A stretch of 64,000 nucleotides of DNA from Hirsutella rhossiliensis (lineage: Eukaryota > Ascomycota > Sordariomycetes > Hypocreales > Ophiocordycipitaceae). The notes beneath the pieces are model-generated. The model did no database searches. It was not told where the DNA came from and saw nothing but the letters and a program-made list of their open reading frames with translations. The stretch covers positions 3,844,001-3,908,000 of the forward strand of contig NW_025408668.1 in the NCBI RefSeq assembly GCF_020360975.1, in the 5' to 3' direction. Each line of letters opens with the position of its first letter. Positions within the stretch are counted from its first letter, which is position 1. The position numbers were made by a program, and so were the translations under genes. Shown one piece after another: positions 25,560 to 35,655 of this stretch.

Positions 25560-26600
25560 CGGTTTACTAAGGTAAAAGCGCGAAACGGCCGCGATTATCG
25601 CCTTCTTATTACTAATAGCTACTTAAGCTATATTAATATAGACTTTCTAAAGTAATATAACTAGTATTAGATTATCGTTATAGTATTTCCCCCTTATTCT
25701 ACTTATTAGCTCTAGCCCTTAGACGTATCTCTATTTAGTCCCTTATCGACGGTATATATAAATTAGCTTATCCGGTAGATAGCAAAAACATAAGGACTTA
25801 TTAGGCTATCTAAACGCGAATTCTAGACCTTATTTTAGAACGTATAAAAGGCGTCCTTCTCCCTAGAGAATATTATAAGCAGGTAGATATAGACCGGCCT
25901 CCTACCTTTAGACTCCGAAGTCGTCTTATTATAGATTATAATAAAGGAATACGACGATTCCGATATAGGCAGCGATTTAAAAGACTCCCTAGTATTATAG
26001 TAACCTACTGCTTAAGAATTACGACGGCTTATCGATAAAGTAGTCGATAAATCTACCGCTAATACTAAAGTTAGTGCTTAGAAGCTAAAGAGCACTCTTA
26101 AAAGCCTTTAATCCGAGGTTAAGCTACTTAGATATAAGAATAAGGGACTCTATAAGACTATAATTTATAAGAAATAGCGTAGGTAGCATAGTATAGCTCT
26201 AAAAGATTATCTCTTTAACTATATAGATCCTAACTATACTTAGGTCTTTAGCCCGTAAAAAGTAGCTTAAGCTTAAGTAAAGAAAGCGGCGATAAAGGTC
26301 TAGAAGAAAGAGGAAGCAATCTAAAGGGAATTCTAAAGGGTTTAGCGATAGAAAAAGGCGGAGGAGCAAAAAGAGTAAGCGTTAGAAAGAAAGAAGCAGC
26401 GAGAGGAGAAAAGGGAGCGAAAATTATAGGAAAAAGAAGCGAAGAAGTAAGAGAAAGCAGCTAGTTAATAACTTCGAGACAATCTTAAAGGTCTAAGCTA
26501 GGAAAGTACGTAATAGAAGCCGCGGCCCTAGCGGGTGCTTTTTAAAGCTTAAGAGAAGAGTCTAAGGACTCTAGACGAAATAGTCGTCGCTCTTCTACTA
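25560..26600 (+). pseudogene. pogo/Fot1-type transposase, C-terminal half
   Basis: The frame FNRFTKVKARNGRDYRLLI starts at about 25560. It reads the DDE domain through YFPPYST / IVFPPYSTY*L*PLDVSLFSPL and a long charged, coiled-coil-like C-terminal tail rich in K, E, Q and R (about 26260-26480). The family block LLITDGHSSH is here LLITNSYLSY: the catalytic Asp is Asn and the His are Tyr, all TG-to-TA or CA-to-TA changes. The N-terminal half is missing on the left, where the inverted MULE copy ends at 25321. The missing half is not the fragment at 35285, whose relation is unknown. Confidence 0.8.
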
Positions 26601-27298
26601 ACCCTAGAGCTTCCGGTAACATCGCAGCCGCTAGATTAGCTAAAGGACGGGTTAGTAAAGTAGGTAAGGATTCCGCTAGACTAGATAGCTCGTGCCTAAC
26701 GACCTTCTTTAGCTATTAAGAGTAATCGAGAGATAGTAGTAGTATATTAGAGCTTAGGACGCCCGTAGCGGAATAGTAAGCGACTATAGTAGCTTAAGGA
26801 CTAGGAAATAGGATAATATATATATTATAATTGCATTTTCGTTGTATTTTAAATTTAGGAAAATCGAGCCCTATTACTATAGAGTTATTATAGATTAATA
26901 TCGAGCTCGTAGCGGCGTATAGGTCTAGCGGGTTATAGGATCTAGTAGATTACCGGTAAATCCCTTATTAAAATAGATTATAAAGGGTAGCCTTTTATTT
27001 AAAACGGTAGAATATAATAAACTTAGGAAGATTTTTATATATTTAAACCTCTTATAAAGAGAGGGTATAAGTAATAAATAAATTATATTTCTTATCCTTA
27101 GATTCTTCCTCCTCCTTAATAAAAAGTAACTTTTTATAGTTCTATTACTTATAGCTGCCTTATAATAGCGATATTACTACCTAGGCCGCTTAGATAATAT
27201 TATTATTTAAAAGGTTTAATACTATTACTTAATAATAATATTATTTATCCTTCTTAGTTACCTTTACTAAAGTTAGCCCGACTAAGTAACCTCTAGAC
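26601..27298. other. RIPped DNA between pogo fragment and MULE 3; two short repeats
   Basis: No gene. It holds a ~45-bp block at about 26925-26975 (gcgggttataggat...gattaccggtaaatccc) found again at about 39058-39100, and a ~140-bp block at about 27105-27250 found again at about 54100-54250. Either could be the tail or terminal sequence of an element family. Confidence 0.5.
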
Positions 27299-27308
27299 CT
27301 AGATCGTT

Positions 27309-27410
27309 TAGGATAGCTCTAGATAAATAGGTTCGGATAGATATATTATAGGGATTATCGCGCTAAGTATAGGTTAAAAGCTATCGCGCCTTAACTATAG
27401 CTTAAACGGG
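27309..27410 (+). repeat. MULE 3 left terminal inverted repeat (RIPped)
   Basis: Same length as the right TIR. Nearly all differences from it are CA-to-TA or TG-to-TA, for example atctatccgaacctattt on the complement against gtctgtccgaacctgtct on the right. Confidence 0.85.
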
Positions 27411-27479
27411 AATAATCGTTTATCGCCCCTTATTAAGGTACGCGTTATAATAAGAATCGCGTTATTTAGGTTTAATAAA

Positions 27480-30016
27480 GATTTAGTATCTCGTTTAATA
27501 TAAACGTAAACGTAATAGAGATCTAGTACTATAATAGCCTCCCCGATAATATCCGCTCTAGCTTTAATAAAGCTATAGAAGCCCTACTATAAGAGTATCT
27601 TTACGCTCTTATTATTACTAGTAATAAAGTAAATAGCCCTAAGAAAGCCCTTTATTAGTTTTAAAACTATATATTTACCTAGGGTTTCGCTTTAATCACT
27701 ATTAGTAAGGTACGCGACCGCCTATAAGTAAATTATATCTATCTTAGTAAAGGTACTTAAAATACTTAAAAGCTACTAGATATCGTTATAAAGGGAGGGG
27801 ACTAAAAGAAAGAGCTTACGTATACTAAGGCTAAGGAGTATCCTTATAGTCTTTATATCTCCTATAAAACTATTTAAAGCGGCCGTAGAAGGATAGAAGA
27901 GCGAAAAGGCTAGGTAGTCGGTTTTACTTACGCGTACTATATATATCCGCTACTTTAAAATCCCTTTTACTATACCTACTATAGATCCTATATCCTAGAG
28001 CGGGCTATAGTAGTCGATCTAGCCCTTATATATTAGACTATTAGCCTATTAGTAACTAAATTAACCTAGATTCTCGACTAATACGGCTTAAGTAACTATT
28101 ATTTTATAAAAGAGTTCTATAACCTAAGCCGGTTTAAAAGGAGATATAATAGTTAAGAAGCGCTTAACCTCTTACTTACTTATTTAAAGTTTAAGGACGT
28201 TTATATTCGTTACTTCTTTAAATACCTTCTTAATAACTAAGAATAATAGATAGCGTAAGTACTTAAGCACTTATTCTTCTATTCTTTTAAGTAGATCCGC
28301 CTAAGTAGAAGATTTATTAGTAGATTCCTTATATAAACCGATATAACGTTTAATATTAATTGCCTTTACTTACCTTTATCTATTATAATAGGAATTATAA
28401 ATATAAGTAAGATATTTCTTTTAGCTTTTACCTTTATAATATCTAAATTAGCTAAAGCCTTTAAATTTATAAATACTTAATTAGTAGAACTAGTTTAGTA
28501 TAATTACCTATTACCTTAAGTCGTTCTTAGGGATTAAACTAAAGGGCTCGCTACCGCGATAGCGGCGTCTTAAGCGAGAGCTAATCCTTAGGGTAAAGAT
28601 AGGTAAATATTATAGCTCTATAAATAGTATACTATAGAGAACTTTAAGAAGCGATTATTAGACTTAGGTAAATATATAAAGGAATAAAGGGAAGAGCTAC
28701 TTTAGTTCGTTTAGGATTATATATAAGCTCCCGATAAGGCGCGACTTAAAGAACGGCGAGGCGAGCTACTTATAGAAATTTAGGAGCTAGAATGCCTTTA
28801 TCTTAAGAATAATTAGTAATTAAAAAAGCGCTAATTTATCTAAGTATATATATAATAGTACTTAAACCTTAGATATAATAGTATATAGAGGAACGAAAGC
28901 TACTATATTATAGTTAAATAGTCTCTTAATAGGTAGCTTCCCTTATAGGCATCCTATTAAAAACTAGCTAAAAGCTTAAAGAAATTAACTTAAAAAATTA
29001 CTAAAGATAAGGATTAAAGTAAGGTAAACGTCCTAAGGCTATTAGACCGAGCTACTTTCTACCTTCTTATTAAGAAGGTTCTATACTATATTCTAAGTAA
29101 GCTAGCTCTAAAGTAAGAGGTAGTAAAAGCTCTAAGATAGAGGTAAAATACTAAGCTTAAGAAAGAGCGTAAAGTATTAGGCCTTCTTAACGAACCTAGA
29201 TATCCCTTTACGTATAAGTTCCTACTTAGATATAGCCTACCCTATCGATACTAGCTATACGAGGCTATTATTAGGTCCTAGCCTATCCTACTTAATATCC
29301 TTTATCTACGCTAATTACTCGATAGACCTATAGTAGTATATAGCTAGACTATATCTTATATAAAGTAGCTAGCTCCTAAGGTTATAAAAAATCTAGGGGA
29401 TCGTTACTAAGATAGCGGTAGGAATATAGTTCTTTAATTAGGATTAAAGGTCGTTTAAGTATAAGGGAGCCTCGGCGGATAGTAGGTAGAGGAGTTCTTA
29501 AGACTCTTTCGCTTATAGAATAACCGTTTAATAGTAGATTTCTAGGCGTAGGTATAGTTAAGAGCCCTCCTACCTCCGGAATTACTAGAAGTACTATATT
29601 CGCCTAGCTTAAAGAGGTTTAAATCGCATAGTAGCACGAAAAGGCAATCTATAACCGGCCGTAAGGCCGTAGAGTATACTGCCGCTCGAGCGGACCGAGC
29701 TACTTCGGATTTGCTAAAGGGAGTTAATTAGCTTCCTAACCCTTCCTCGACCCCGTCCTCTCCTTTAGCAACTTCGCTATAGCTTCTTCGGGAAACGAGA
29801 TATAGTTAAACATAGAGCACGAAGGATATAGAGAAGGCAACGACTACTACTAGGAAGTCTCTAGATAGAGCGGGAAAGGCCTAAAAGGGTAAGGAACCCG
29901 ATATACCTAAGCCGCGGTGTAAGAAGCGGAAGGCTTCTAAGGAGGATAAAACGCAGTTAGAACTATAGCAGCGGCCTACCTAGGATTATATACTAGTGGA
30001 TTTCCCTTTAGACTGA
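27480..30016 (+). pseudogene. MULE 3 transposase, RIP-inactivated
   Basis: Plus-strand frame ending in a natural TGA at 30014-30016 (VDFPLD*). The MULE DDE block is recognisable at about 28320-28570: LPLSIIIGI, AFTFI, KAFKFINT, then VVLRD*TKGLATAIAAS, where the family has VVLGD with the second catalytic Asp. A long Gln/Lys/Leu-rich C-terminal region follows (about 28600-29600), then a basic tail with PKPRCKKRKASK. Stops correspond to former Gln or Trp codons. The start codon could not be fixed. Confidence 0.8.
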
Positions 30017-30031
30017 AAAATGGCACTTATG

Positions 30032-30133
30032 CCCGTTTAGGTTATAGTCAAGGCGCGATAGCTTTTAACCTATGCTTAGCGCGATAATCCCTACAATATG
30101 TCTGTCCGAACCTGTCTGTCCGGAGCCATCCCA
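30032..30133 (-). repeat. MULE 3 right terminal inverted repeat (unmutated)
   Basis: Retains CA and TG throughout, so it gives the ancestral sequence against which RIP in the left TIR and in the copy at about 25230-25321 can be read. RIP drops sharply near 30010. Confidence 0.85.
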
Positions 30134-30143
30134 CTAGGTCGTT

Positions 30144-30800
30144 AACCCGTTTTCACGACAAAAACAACGATTTAGCAATGGCTGTGATCGGAGGAGAGTT
30201 AGGCTTCGATGAACGTAAGCGCAGAGGCCGATGCTTTGGCCATATACTCAACCTCTGTCAAAGCATTGCTTTTTGGCTCCGATCCAGAGGCATTTGAGAA
30301 TCAGCTTTCCGGCGCAGCAGCGTTATCTGAAACAGAACACGACCTTTAGAGGAGGAGAGGGCCAGTCGGGAAGCTTCACAACCTCGTTGTTGACATCAAC
30401 AGATCTGATGTGCTGACTTACCTTCTTCGAGCTGTTCAGCAGGCTGATATTGACCAATCTATCGATCCGAGAGTTCGAGCGCGGAAGCCTCTAAACATCG
30501 TCGTTGATAACGATACCAGATGACTGTCCCAGTTCTACATGATCCGCCGCGCAATCAAGCTCCGTCACTACCTTGATGTGATGATTCTTAAACACAAACA
30601 AGCTTGGGAGCAGGACAACAGGTCGAAAAAGACGGGCCATATTCGGAGGTCGGCTGTTCAACCGCGGATTTGCCTATCCGAAAACCAGCTTTCAGACAGG
30701 GACTGGGACGTCCTCGAACACCTCGCTACAATTCTTAGATTCTACGAAGTCACCGTCAAAACACTTGAGGGAGACGGCATTCAACGCAAACGGAAGGTCT
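30144..30800 (+). pseudogene. hAT transposase fragment
   Basis: Reads FHDKNNDLAMAVIGGELG, then ERKRRGRCFGHILNLC, a frame shift near 30255, then LLFGSDPEAFENQLSG, RRRGPVGKLHNLVV, IVVDNDTR*LSQFYMI and WDVLEHLATILRFYEVT up to about 30800. RCFGHILNL, KLHNL and DNDTRW are hAT blocks. The two internal stops lie exactly where the family has Trp (before RRRGPVG and after NDTR), so each is one G-to-A change. RIP is light here. The fragment lies directly beside the right target duplication of MULE 3, so MULE 3 probably inserted into or beside this hAT; I could not identify hAT sequence left of 27299. N- and C-terminal parts (including the dimerisation domain) are missing. Confidence 0.8.
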
Positions 30801-33325
30801 GAATTCGAATTAGATACCAACGTTGAGAGACAGAGATGTCGGCATCGTGGACTTAGCGGACCGAGGCCCAGACGCCGTCCATTATAATACAGCGGGCAGG
30901 GCCAGGATAACAGCGCCGTAGCCGCCGCTGAGAGCGCTGTAGCGAATAGGCATGGCGGCTGGGAGGCCCGAATCAGCGACTCGATTAGCCGGGGGGGTCG
31001 ATATCCGCGAATATCCACGGCGGGGTCGCTCCCGTGGGCGTGGATATCCCAGGAATGGTTGGCTGGCGGGGCCGCTGATTTTTCGGCGACGATATATAAG
31101 CGGGACAAGTTAACGTAAGATGCGAGTAAGACGACTACCCCGTCTATAGCGATGCTCTCCGATTCGAGATCGAGAAGCCGCAGCAATCTTATTTCTGCTA
31201 GTTCCAACCAGCGATCAAGACGTATTAGCCGGGTATTGTATTTTTATAGTCACTATAGGTTATGGCACCCTAGTCAACGGTCGTGGGAAGGTAATATTTA
31301 GTTTAGGAGGGCAATTATTAGCTAGGAAACAGCGCTGCAATTATATAGCTTTAAGGGTGTGTCAAGCCACGAAGTAATAAAAGTACCTAGAATTAAAAGG
31401 GATGTTGCCAATCTTCTGTTTCTAATCCTTACATAGCCGCAACTTTGCAGCTGCTCTGCTATAGGCATAAAAGGACCTGGGCTGCCACTCTGGCTCCTTC
31501 TCATTGACCCCTACCCATTTTCCTCAATTATTTAGAAGCTATACGCGATCCGAATCCCGACATCTAGAATTTCTTGGTCGTTTTCCTAAGCTCCTGCCGC
31601 TTTACCGTAAGTAGCGCCTAAGGCCCTAAGTCGACCATCGGTTTATTCCCACCCTTAATCTGCTAATTAAACCACACTACAAATAACAACCCAACACATA
31701 CCAAGACTACATTAAATTCGTGTGCCCAAAAGCCTTACGTAGTTACTACCAAGACCGACCGCTGCGCGTCGTATGCCTTTACGCCCAAGACATAACATTG
31801 CATCTTATAGTACATAGGCGGGGAGTGCCAGGCGGTAAGCAGCGCCGACCTTTATAAAGGCCGTGCCTTATTCGTCGCCGTCTTACAAGACTTGGTCGGC
31901 GCTGCTGCACAGTGCTATGTTCTGGCATATTAGCAATAGTAGAGATAGATGCAACACCAGTACTCGTAAATAGTTAATAGAAAGTCGTGCTAGGGATCGA
32001 GCAAGCATAGGAGGAGGGTAAGTAGAGGGGCAGCTCTTAGCACCACCAGATCGTATTATGTACGAGTATGGCACGGGCCTGGCAGAGGATTCGCATCCAT
32101 ACGTCCCAACGCGCGGCCGCACTGCTCCATGCGGCCAAGCGCGCCCTAGGGCTAAGCCGCGGCGCCGGCACCCCGCTGCTGCGCTACAGGGAGCGCTGGC
32201 TCCCCGACGGCGGTGTTTGCTAGGCGGCCTGTTGGTAGGCACATAGGGCACCGGCGCCCCAAGTCGGGGCGTCAAGCGCTGGAGCATGCCGCCCGAGGCC
32301 CCCGAAAGCGTCCCGAGGCAGCGTCATGCCCCGGCTAACATTAGAGCCCAGGCCGCGCCCGCTCTACTACTGCGTATGCTCTCCTCCGGTCGTTTTACCC
32401 CCCCGGCGCTTCGGCCGTCACTTAGCAGGCTTCTGCGCGCGTGCGAATCGGGGGCTATGAGACTGCCGCCAGCCGGCTGTCAACCAGGTGCTTGCCGCAG
32501 TCTCCCGCGCGGGTGCGAAGAGCTGCCAGTTTCGTTATATAGTGACGGACAGGGTGTGATGCGCAACGGGGCCTAGAGAGGTTGCCGTGCGAGCCCCACT
32601 CTCTCCGACTCCAGCCGGCCTAACCTACTCGACCGGCCGTGCTATCCCGCATCTTATTACTACGAGTTTCGCGTCTCGTATTCCGCATTAAATGCCACCG
32701 TCTCTTCCCCTCGGCTCGACCATAGAACGTTACCTTATCGCCCGGCCGCATGCTCGTCGCTATTTAAAATTCTAGACAAGCCATGTCCGCTGCAGCGCTT
32801 ACGCCGTCTTTGCTCGAGGGGCCCGGAGCACTCCAGACTTCCGTACGAGCTATCCCAGTTCTATTCATATTCAAACAACTAGGTAAACTAAGAAAGCATA
32901 GTTTTTACTACAATCAGATCGACCTCGGACAGGGCGGGGTACCCTAAACGCCGATCTAACTCCGTCTACTACTCCGTAGACCTATCTATTAATGCCCGCT
33001 TCCGACGCCATCAATGCAATATAAAGGGCCCGGCCTACATAGCATATTTAGGTAGCGTGCGGCCAACTTAGCAGATTGCCGCCGAACCCTGCACGATAAT
33101 AGCATCCTACGCAGAAATACCTCACGCTAGCCGAGATACGTCAAGGCCGTGGCCCATCATAGGCCCCTCCTTAGGTCAGGTAGTTAATAGAAAAGTCGAT
33201 GCAGGTATATATAGTGCCGTCTGCGCTGCACGGCGACCTTATCTGCTAGTGATCTCGCCGCAACGAGCAAGTCCTCTATTATATCGCTTATAAGGCTTCG
33301 TCACGCTCTTATCGCCGCTAACTTG
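30801..33325. other. Lightly RIPped DNA without identified genes; one inverted repeat
   Basis: Several frames of 60-170 codons are open but none resembles a family I know. The longest, on the minus strand at 30692-31207, is antisense to the hAT fragment at one end. A perfect 13-bp inverted repeat agcagcgccgacc / ggtcggcgctgct lies at 31838-31850 and 31894-31906. 32050-32580 is unusually GC-rich for the window. The last kilobase probably contains the former promoter of the glycoside hydrolase gene. Confidence 0.45.
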
Positions 33326-34849
33326 ATGCCGTTTAGCCTCGTTAGCGGCTCTCCTCTTTTAGCACCGGCGGCTTCGACTGCCGTGTCTGCCAATACTGCC
33401 GTACCCCCGGCCTCCAACGCTAGCGACAGCGTCCGCATCGAGTAGGACGAATAAAAGGCCGAGTCTAGGTCGACGCTAACGCTCCTATTTATCGTTAACT
33501 TAGAGCTACTCTCTAACACGAGCATGCCCGACAAGGCCTTTAAGTCGCTGCAAAAGGTCGGCTCCGACTATACTAGGTTCCTCGCCTAGTACCCCTATCC
33601 GAAGCTGTCCGTCCTCGCGCTCGAGCCGCCGAAAATAACAGAAACAAGTTGCACCACCAGCTAGAACTTTACCTACGCCGACCAGCTGCTGGGCGACTAC
33701 CTAAAGAGCACGCCCGGCAAGGTGCACAGCGTTAGCTTCAGCACCACCCCCGACTGGATATAGGCCGGCGGCAAGAACATATATCCCGCCGACGTCAACA
33801 AGATCGACTTTACGTACAACAGCGGCACCAAGCTCCGCGATGCTACTATAAAGGAGGCCGCCGACTACTACCGGCGTGTCGTCGACTGGTACGTCAACGG
33901 CGGCTTCACCGACGAGTGCGGCGTCTACCACCACTCTAGCCACCACTAGCCCATCGAGCTATAGGAGGTGCTTAACGAGCCCGAGCTCGAGCACCGCTTT
34001 ATACTAGAGTACTATAACTAGTTCTACGACGCCGTAACGGCCGCCGTTCGCGAGGTCGCGCCGCAGATAAAGTTTATCGGCGGCGGCCTTATCAACGAGA
34101 CGATCGAGTAGGTCGAGGCCTTTATGGACCCAGCTCGCCACGTACCCGGCACCGCCCTCGACTAGCTTAGCTACTACCACTACGGCTGGCCTGACCCAAA
34201 GGACACCGACGAGCAGAAGTAGGCGACGTCGAGCTTCGAGCAGATAGACGCCTTTATCGCCTAGGTCGGCAAGATCAACGAGGTGCGCGCGCGCCTAAAC
34301 CCGGACATACGCATCGGCTTCGGCGAGGTCGGCACCATCCTCTAGAAGGCGGCCATCTCGGTCGTGCCCGGCTACGTTATCTCGGACGCGTACTAGACCT
34401 AGAGCGCCGCCGTCTTCGCCTACGTCTTCGCCAAGGCCTCGGCCATAGGCATCGACGCTATCGCCGAGAGCTAGCTCCACGGATACCCGGGCCAGTTCGA
34501 GTCCGTGTCCATAGTCGACTACCGGACCGGCGAGCCCAACGCGCGCTTCCGCGTTCTCGAGATGCTCCAGCAAAACTTCCAGGCCGGCGACAGCCTCCTC
34601 GCCACCGCCGTCGCCGACGACAAGGCCTACTACGCCCAGGCATACCGCACCGTCGACGGCCGGAGAAAGCTACTGCTCATTAATAAGACGGCCTAGAGCC
34701 ATAGGCTCACCGTCGCGGGCTTCGACCAGGGCCAGGCGCAAATCTGCGACCTCGCCTCGGGCCATAAGCCCTATCGGACGGAAACCGTGCGGGGCAACGA
34801 GCTAACGCTGCCGCCCTTTGCCACCGTCGTCCTTATTGCCAGCTGCTAA
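33326..34849 (+). pseudogene. Glycoside hydrolase (clan GH-A, GH39-like), RIP-inactivated
   Basis: A single frame of 508 codons from ATG 33326 (MPFSLVSGSPLLAPAAST) to TAA 34847-34849, no frame shift, broken by roughly 17 stops, all explicable as Gln (CAG/CAA) or Trp (TGG) codons changed to TAG/TAA. The barrel carries the two acidic blocks expected of clan GH-A: EVLNEPE at about 33964-33987 (acid/base Glu) and GFGEVG at about 34318-34335 (nucleophile Glu). STTPDWI and LSYYHYGWPD also fit. A C-terminal beta-sandwich-like part follows (KLLLINKTA...LPPFATVVLIA). The N terminus could be a secretion signal. Many CA steps survive, so RIP is lighter here than in the transposons. GH39 is my best match; another GH-A family is possible. 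Confidence 0.7.
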
Positions 34850-35052
34850 CTCTTGTCTCGGGGGCTATTTTTCGTGGGTTGACTAATGCTATATAAAGTC
34901 GAGCAATCTATTAATATAATATAAGCTGGTTAGCAATAAGCTATAGTTTTAGATAGATGCGCGTGCACAACGAGGCATTATATGCTAAAAAGGTAGCATT
35001 ATTAGATATATATATAAAGGTGCATTTAGTACGTATTTCGATAAATGTTTAT
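34850..35052. other. Intergenic between GH pseudogene and U6 fragment
   Basis: AT-rich, no gene seen. Confidence 0.5.
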
Positions 35053-35123
35053 AAAAAAAATTCGGTAGCTTCTCTTTAATTAAGCGTGTTATCCTTAGTA
35101 TAGGGGCCATGCTAATCTTCTCT
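35053..35123 (-). pseudogene. U6 snRNA 3' fragment
   Basis: On the minus strand it reads agagaagattagcatggccc, then ctatactaaggataacacgc, ...agagaagctaccgaa and ends in a run of eight T. This matches the central and 3' part of fungal U6: the AGATTAGCATGGCCCC core, GGATGACACGC (here ggataacacgc) and the AAAGAGAAGCTACCGAATTTTT 3' end. The three clear differences are TG-to-TA or CA-to-TA, so it has been RIPped. The 5' part, including the ACAGAGA box beyond its last bases, is replaced by unrelated sequence at 35124. It is a truncated copy, not a working gene. Confidence 0.75.
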
Positions 35124-35284
35124 ACTAAGAAGTTAAGTTAGCCCCTACTTCCCGGCCCCCCGTACTTTCCGGCCCCCTATTTCCTACCTATATTAATGCA
35201 AAGCTTTTTTTTATAACCGCGTTTTCTCGCGTAATTTAATCGATTTTTCGGGAAAAGCCATCCCTAGCCTATTAAATAGCTAGA

Positions 35285-35655
35285 AAAGCTAAATATACGG
35301 AAGAAACGCTCTAGTTAGCTATATTGGCTGTTAAAAACGGGCTATCGCAATACTAAGCTGTCGCACAGTATGGAATTCCACGCGCAACGCTCTAAGATCG
35401 ATTACGCGGCTACCTTTCGAGAAAAGAAGCTTTTACCTAATTATAAAGGCTTTTAAAGGATTAAGAAAAGCACCTTCGCGATTAGGTTATTATCTAAGGC
35501 GCGTTAGGGCTACCACCGTTACATTAATAATTAAAGGTCTTTATAACCTAGATTATTATTATAAGAGGGGATCTTTAACCTCTCGGTAAGAACTAGATTA
35601 ATAGCTTTTTACGCCGTAACCTAGAAGTTAGAACTATATAAGGCAAAAGATCGGT
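35285..35655 (+). pseudogene. pogo/Fot1-type transposase, N-terminal DNA-binding part
   Basis: Reads KAKYTEETL*LAILAVKNGL, then AVAQYGIPRATL*DRLRGY (a psq-type helix-turn-helix), then a CENP-B-type second helix-turn-helix with GALGLPPLH and PLGKN*INSFLRRNPEV. Stops stand where the family has Gln. The frame is cut at about 35655 by the LINE. Together the two helix-turn-helix units would bind the transposon ends. Confidence 0.8.

Larger units (their letters stand above)
27309..30133 (+). mobile_element. MULE 3, complete, with 102-bp TIRs and 10-bp TSD
   Basis: Terminal inverted repeats at 27309-27410 and 30032-30133. The outer end reads tgggatggctccgg on the complement of the right side and taggatagctctag on the left. 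Target duplication ctag(a/g)tcgtt at 27299-27308 and 30134-30143, one mismatch. MULEs usually make 8-11 bp duplications. The left TIR and the coding region are heavily RIPped; the right TIR is hardly touched. Confidence 0.85.

Noticed and set aside
30692..31207. 171-codon open frame on the minus strand
   Set aside because: Partly antisense to the hAT fragment, low-complexity Leu/Ser/Ala composition, no family resemblance.
32050..32580. GC-rich overlapping frames, considered as a gene or rDNA fragment
   Set aside because: Frames on both strands are equally open, Arg/Pro/Ala-rich and unlike any family; no rRNA core sequence is recognisable.
34295..34643. Open frames on the minus strand within the glycoside hydrolase
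   Set aside because: Antisense shadows of the GC-rich GH frame on the plus strand.
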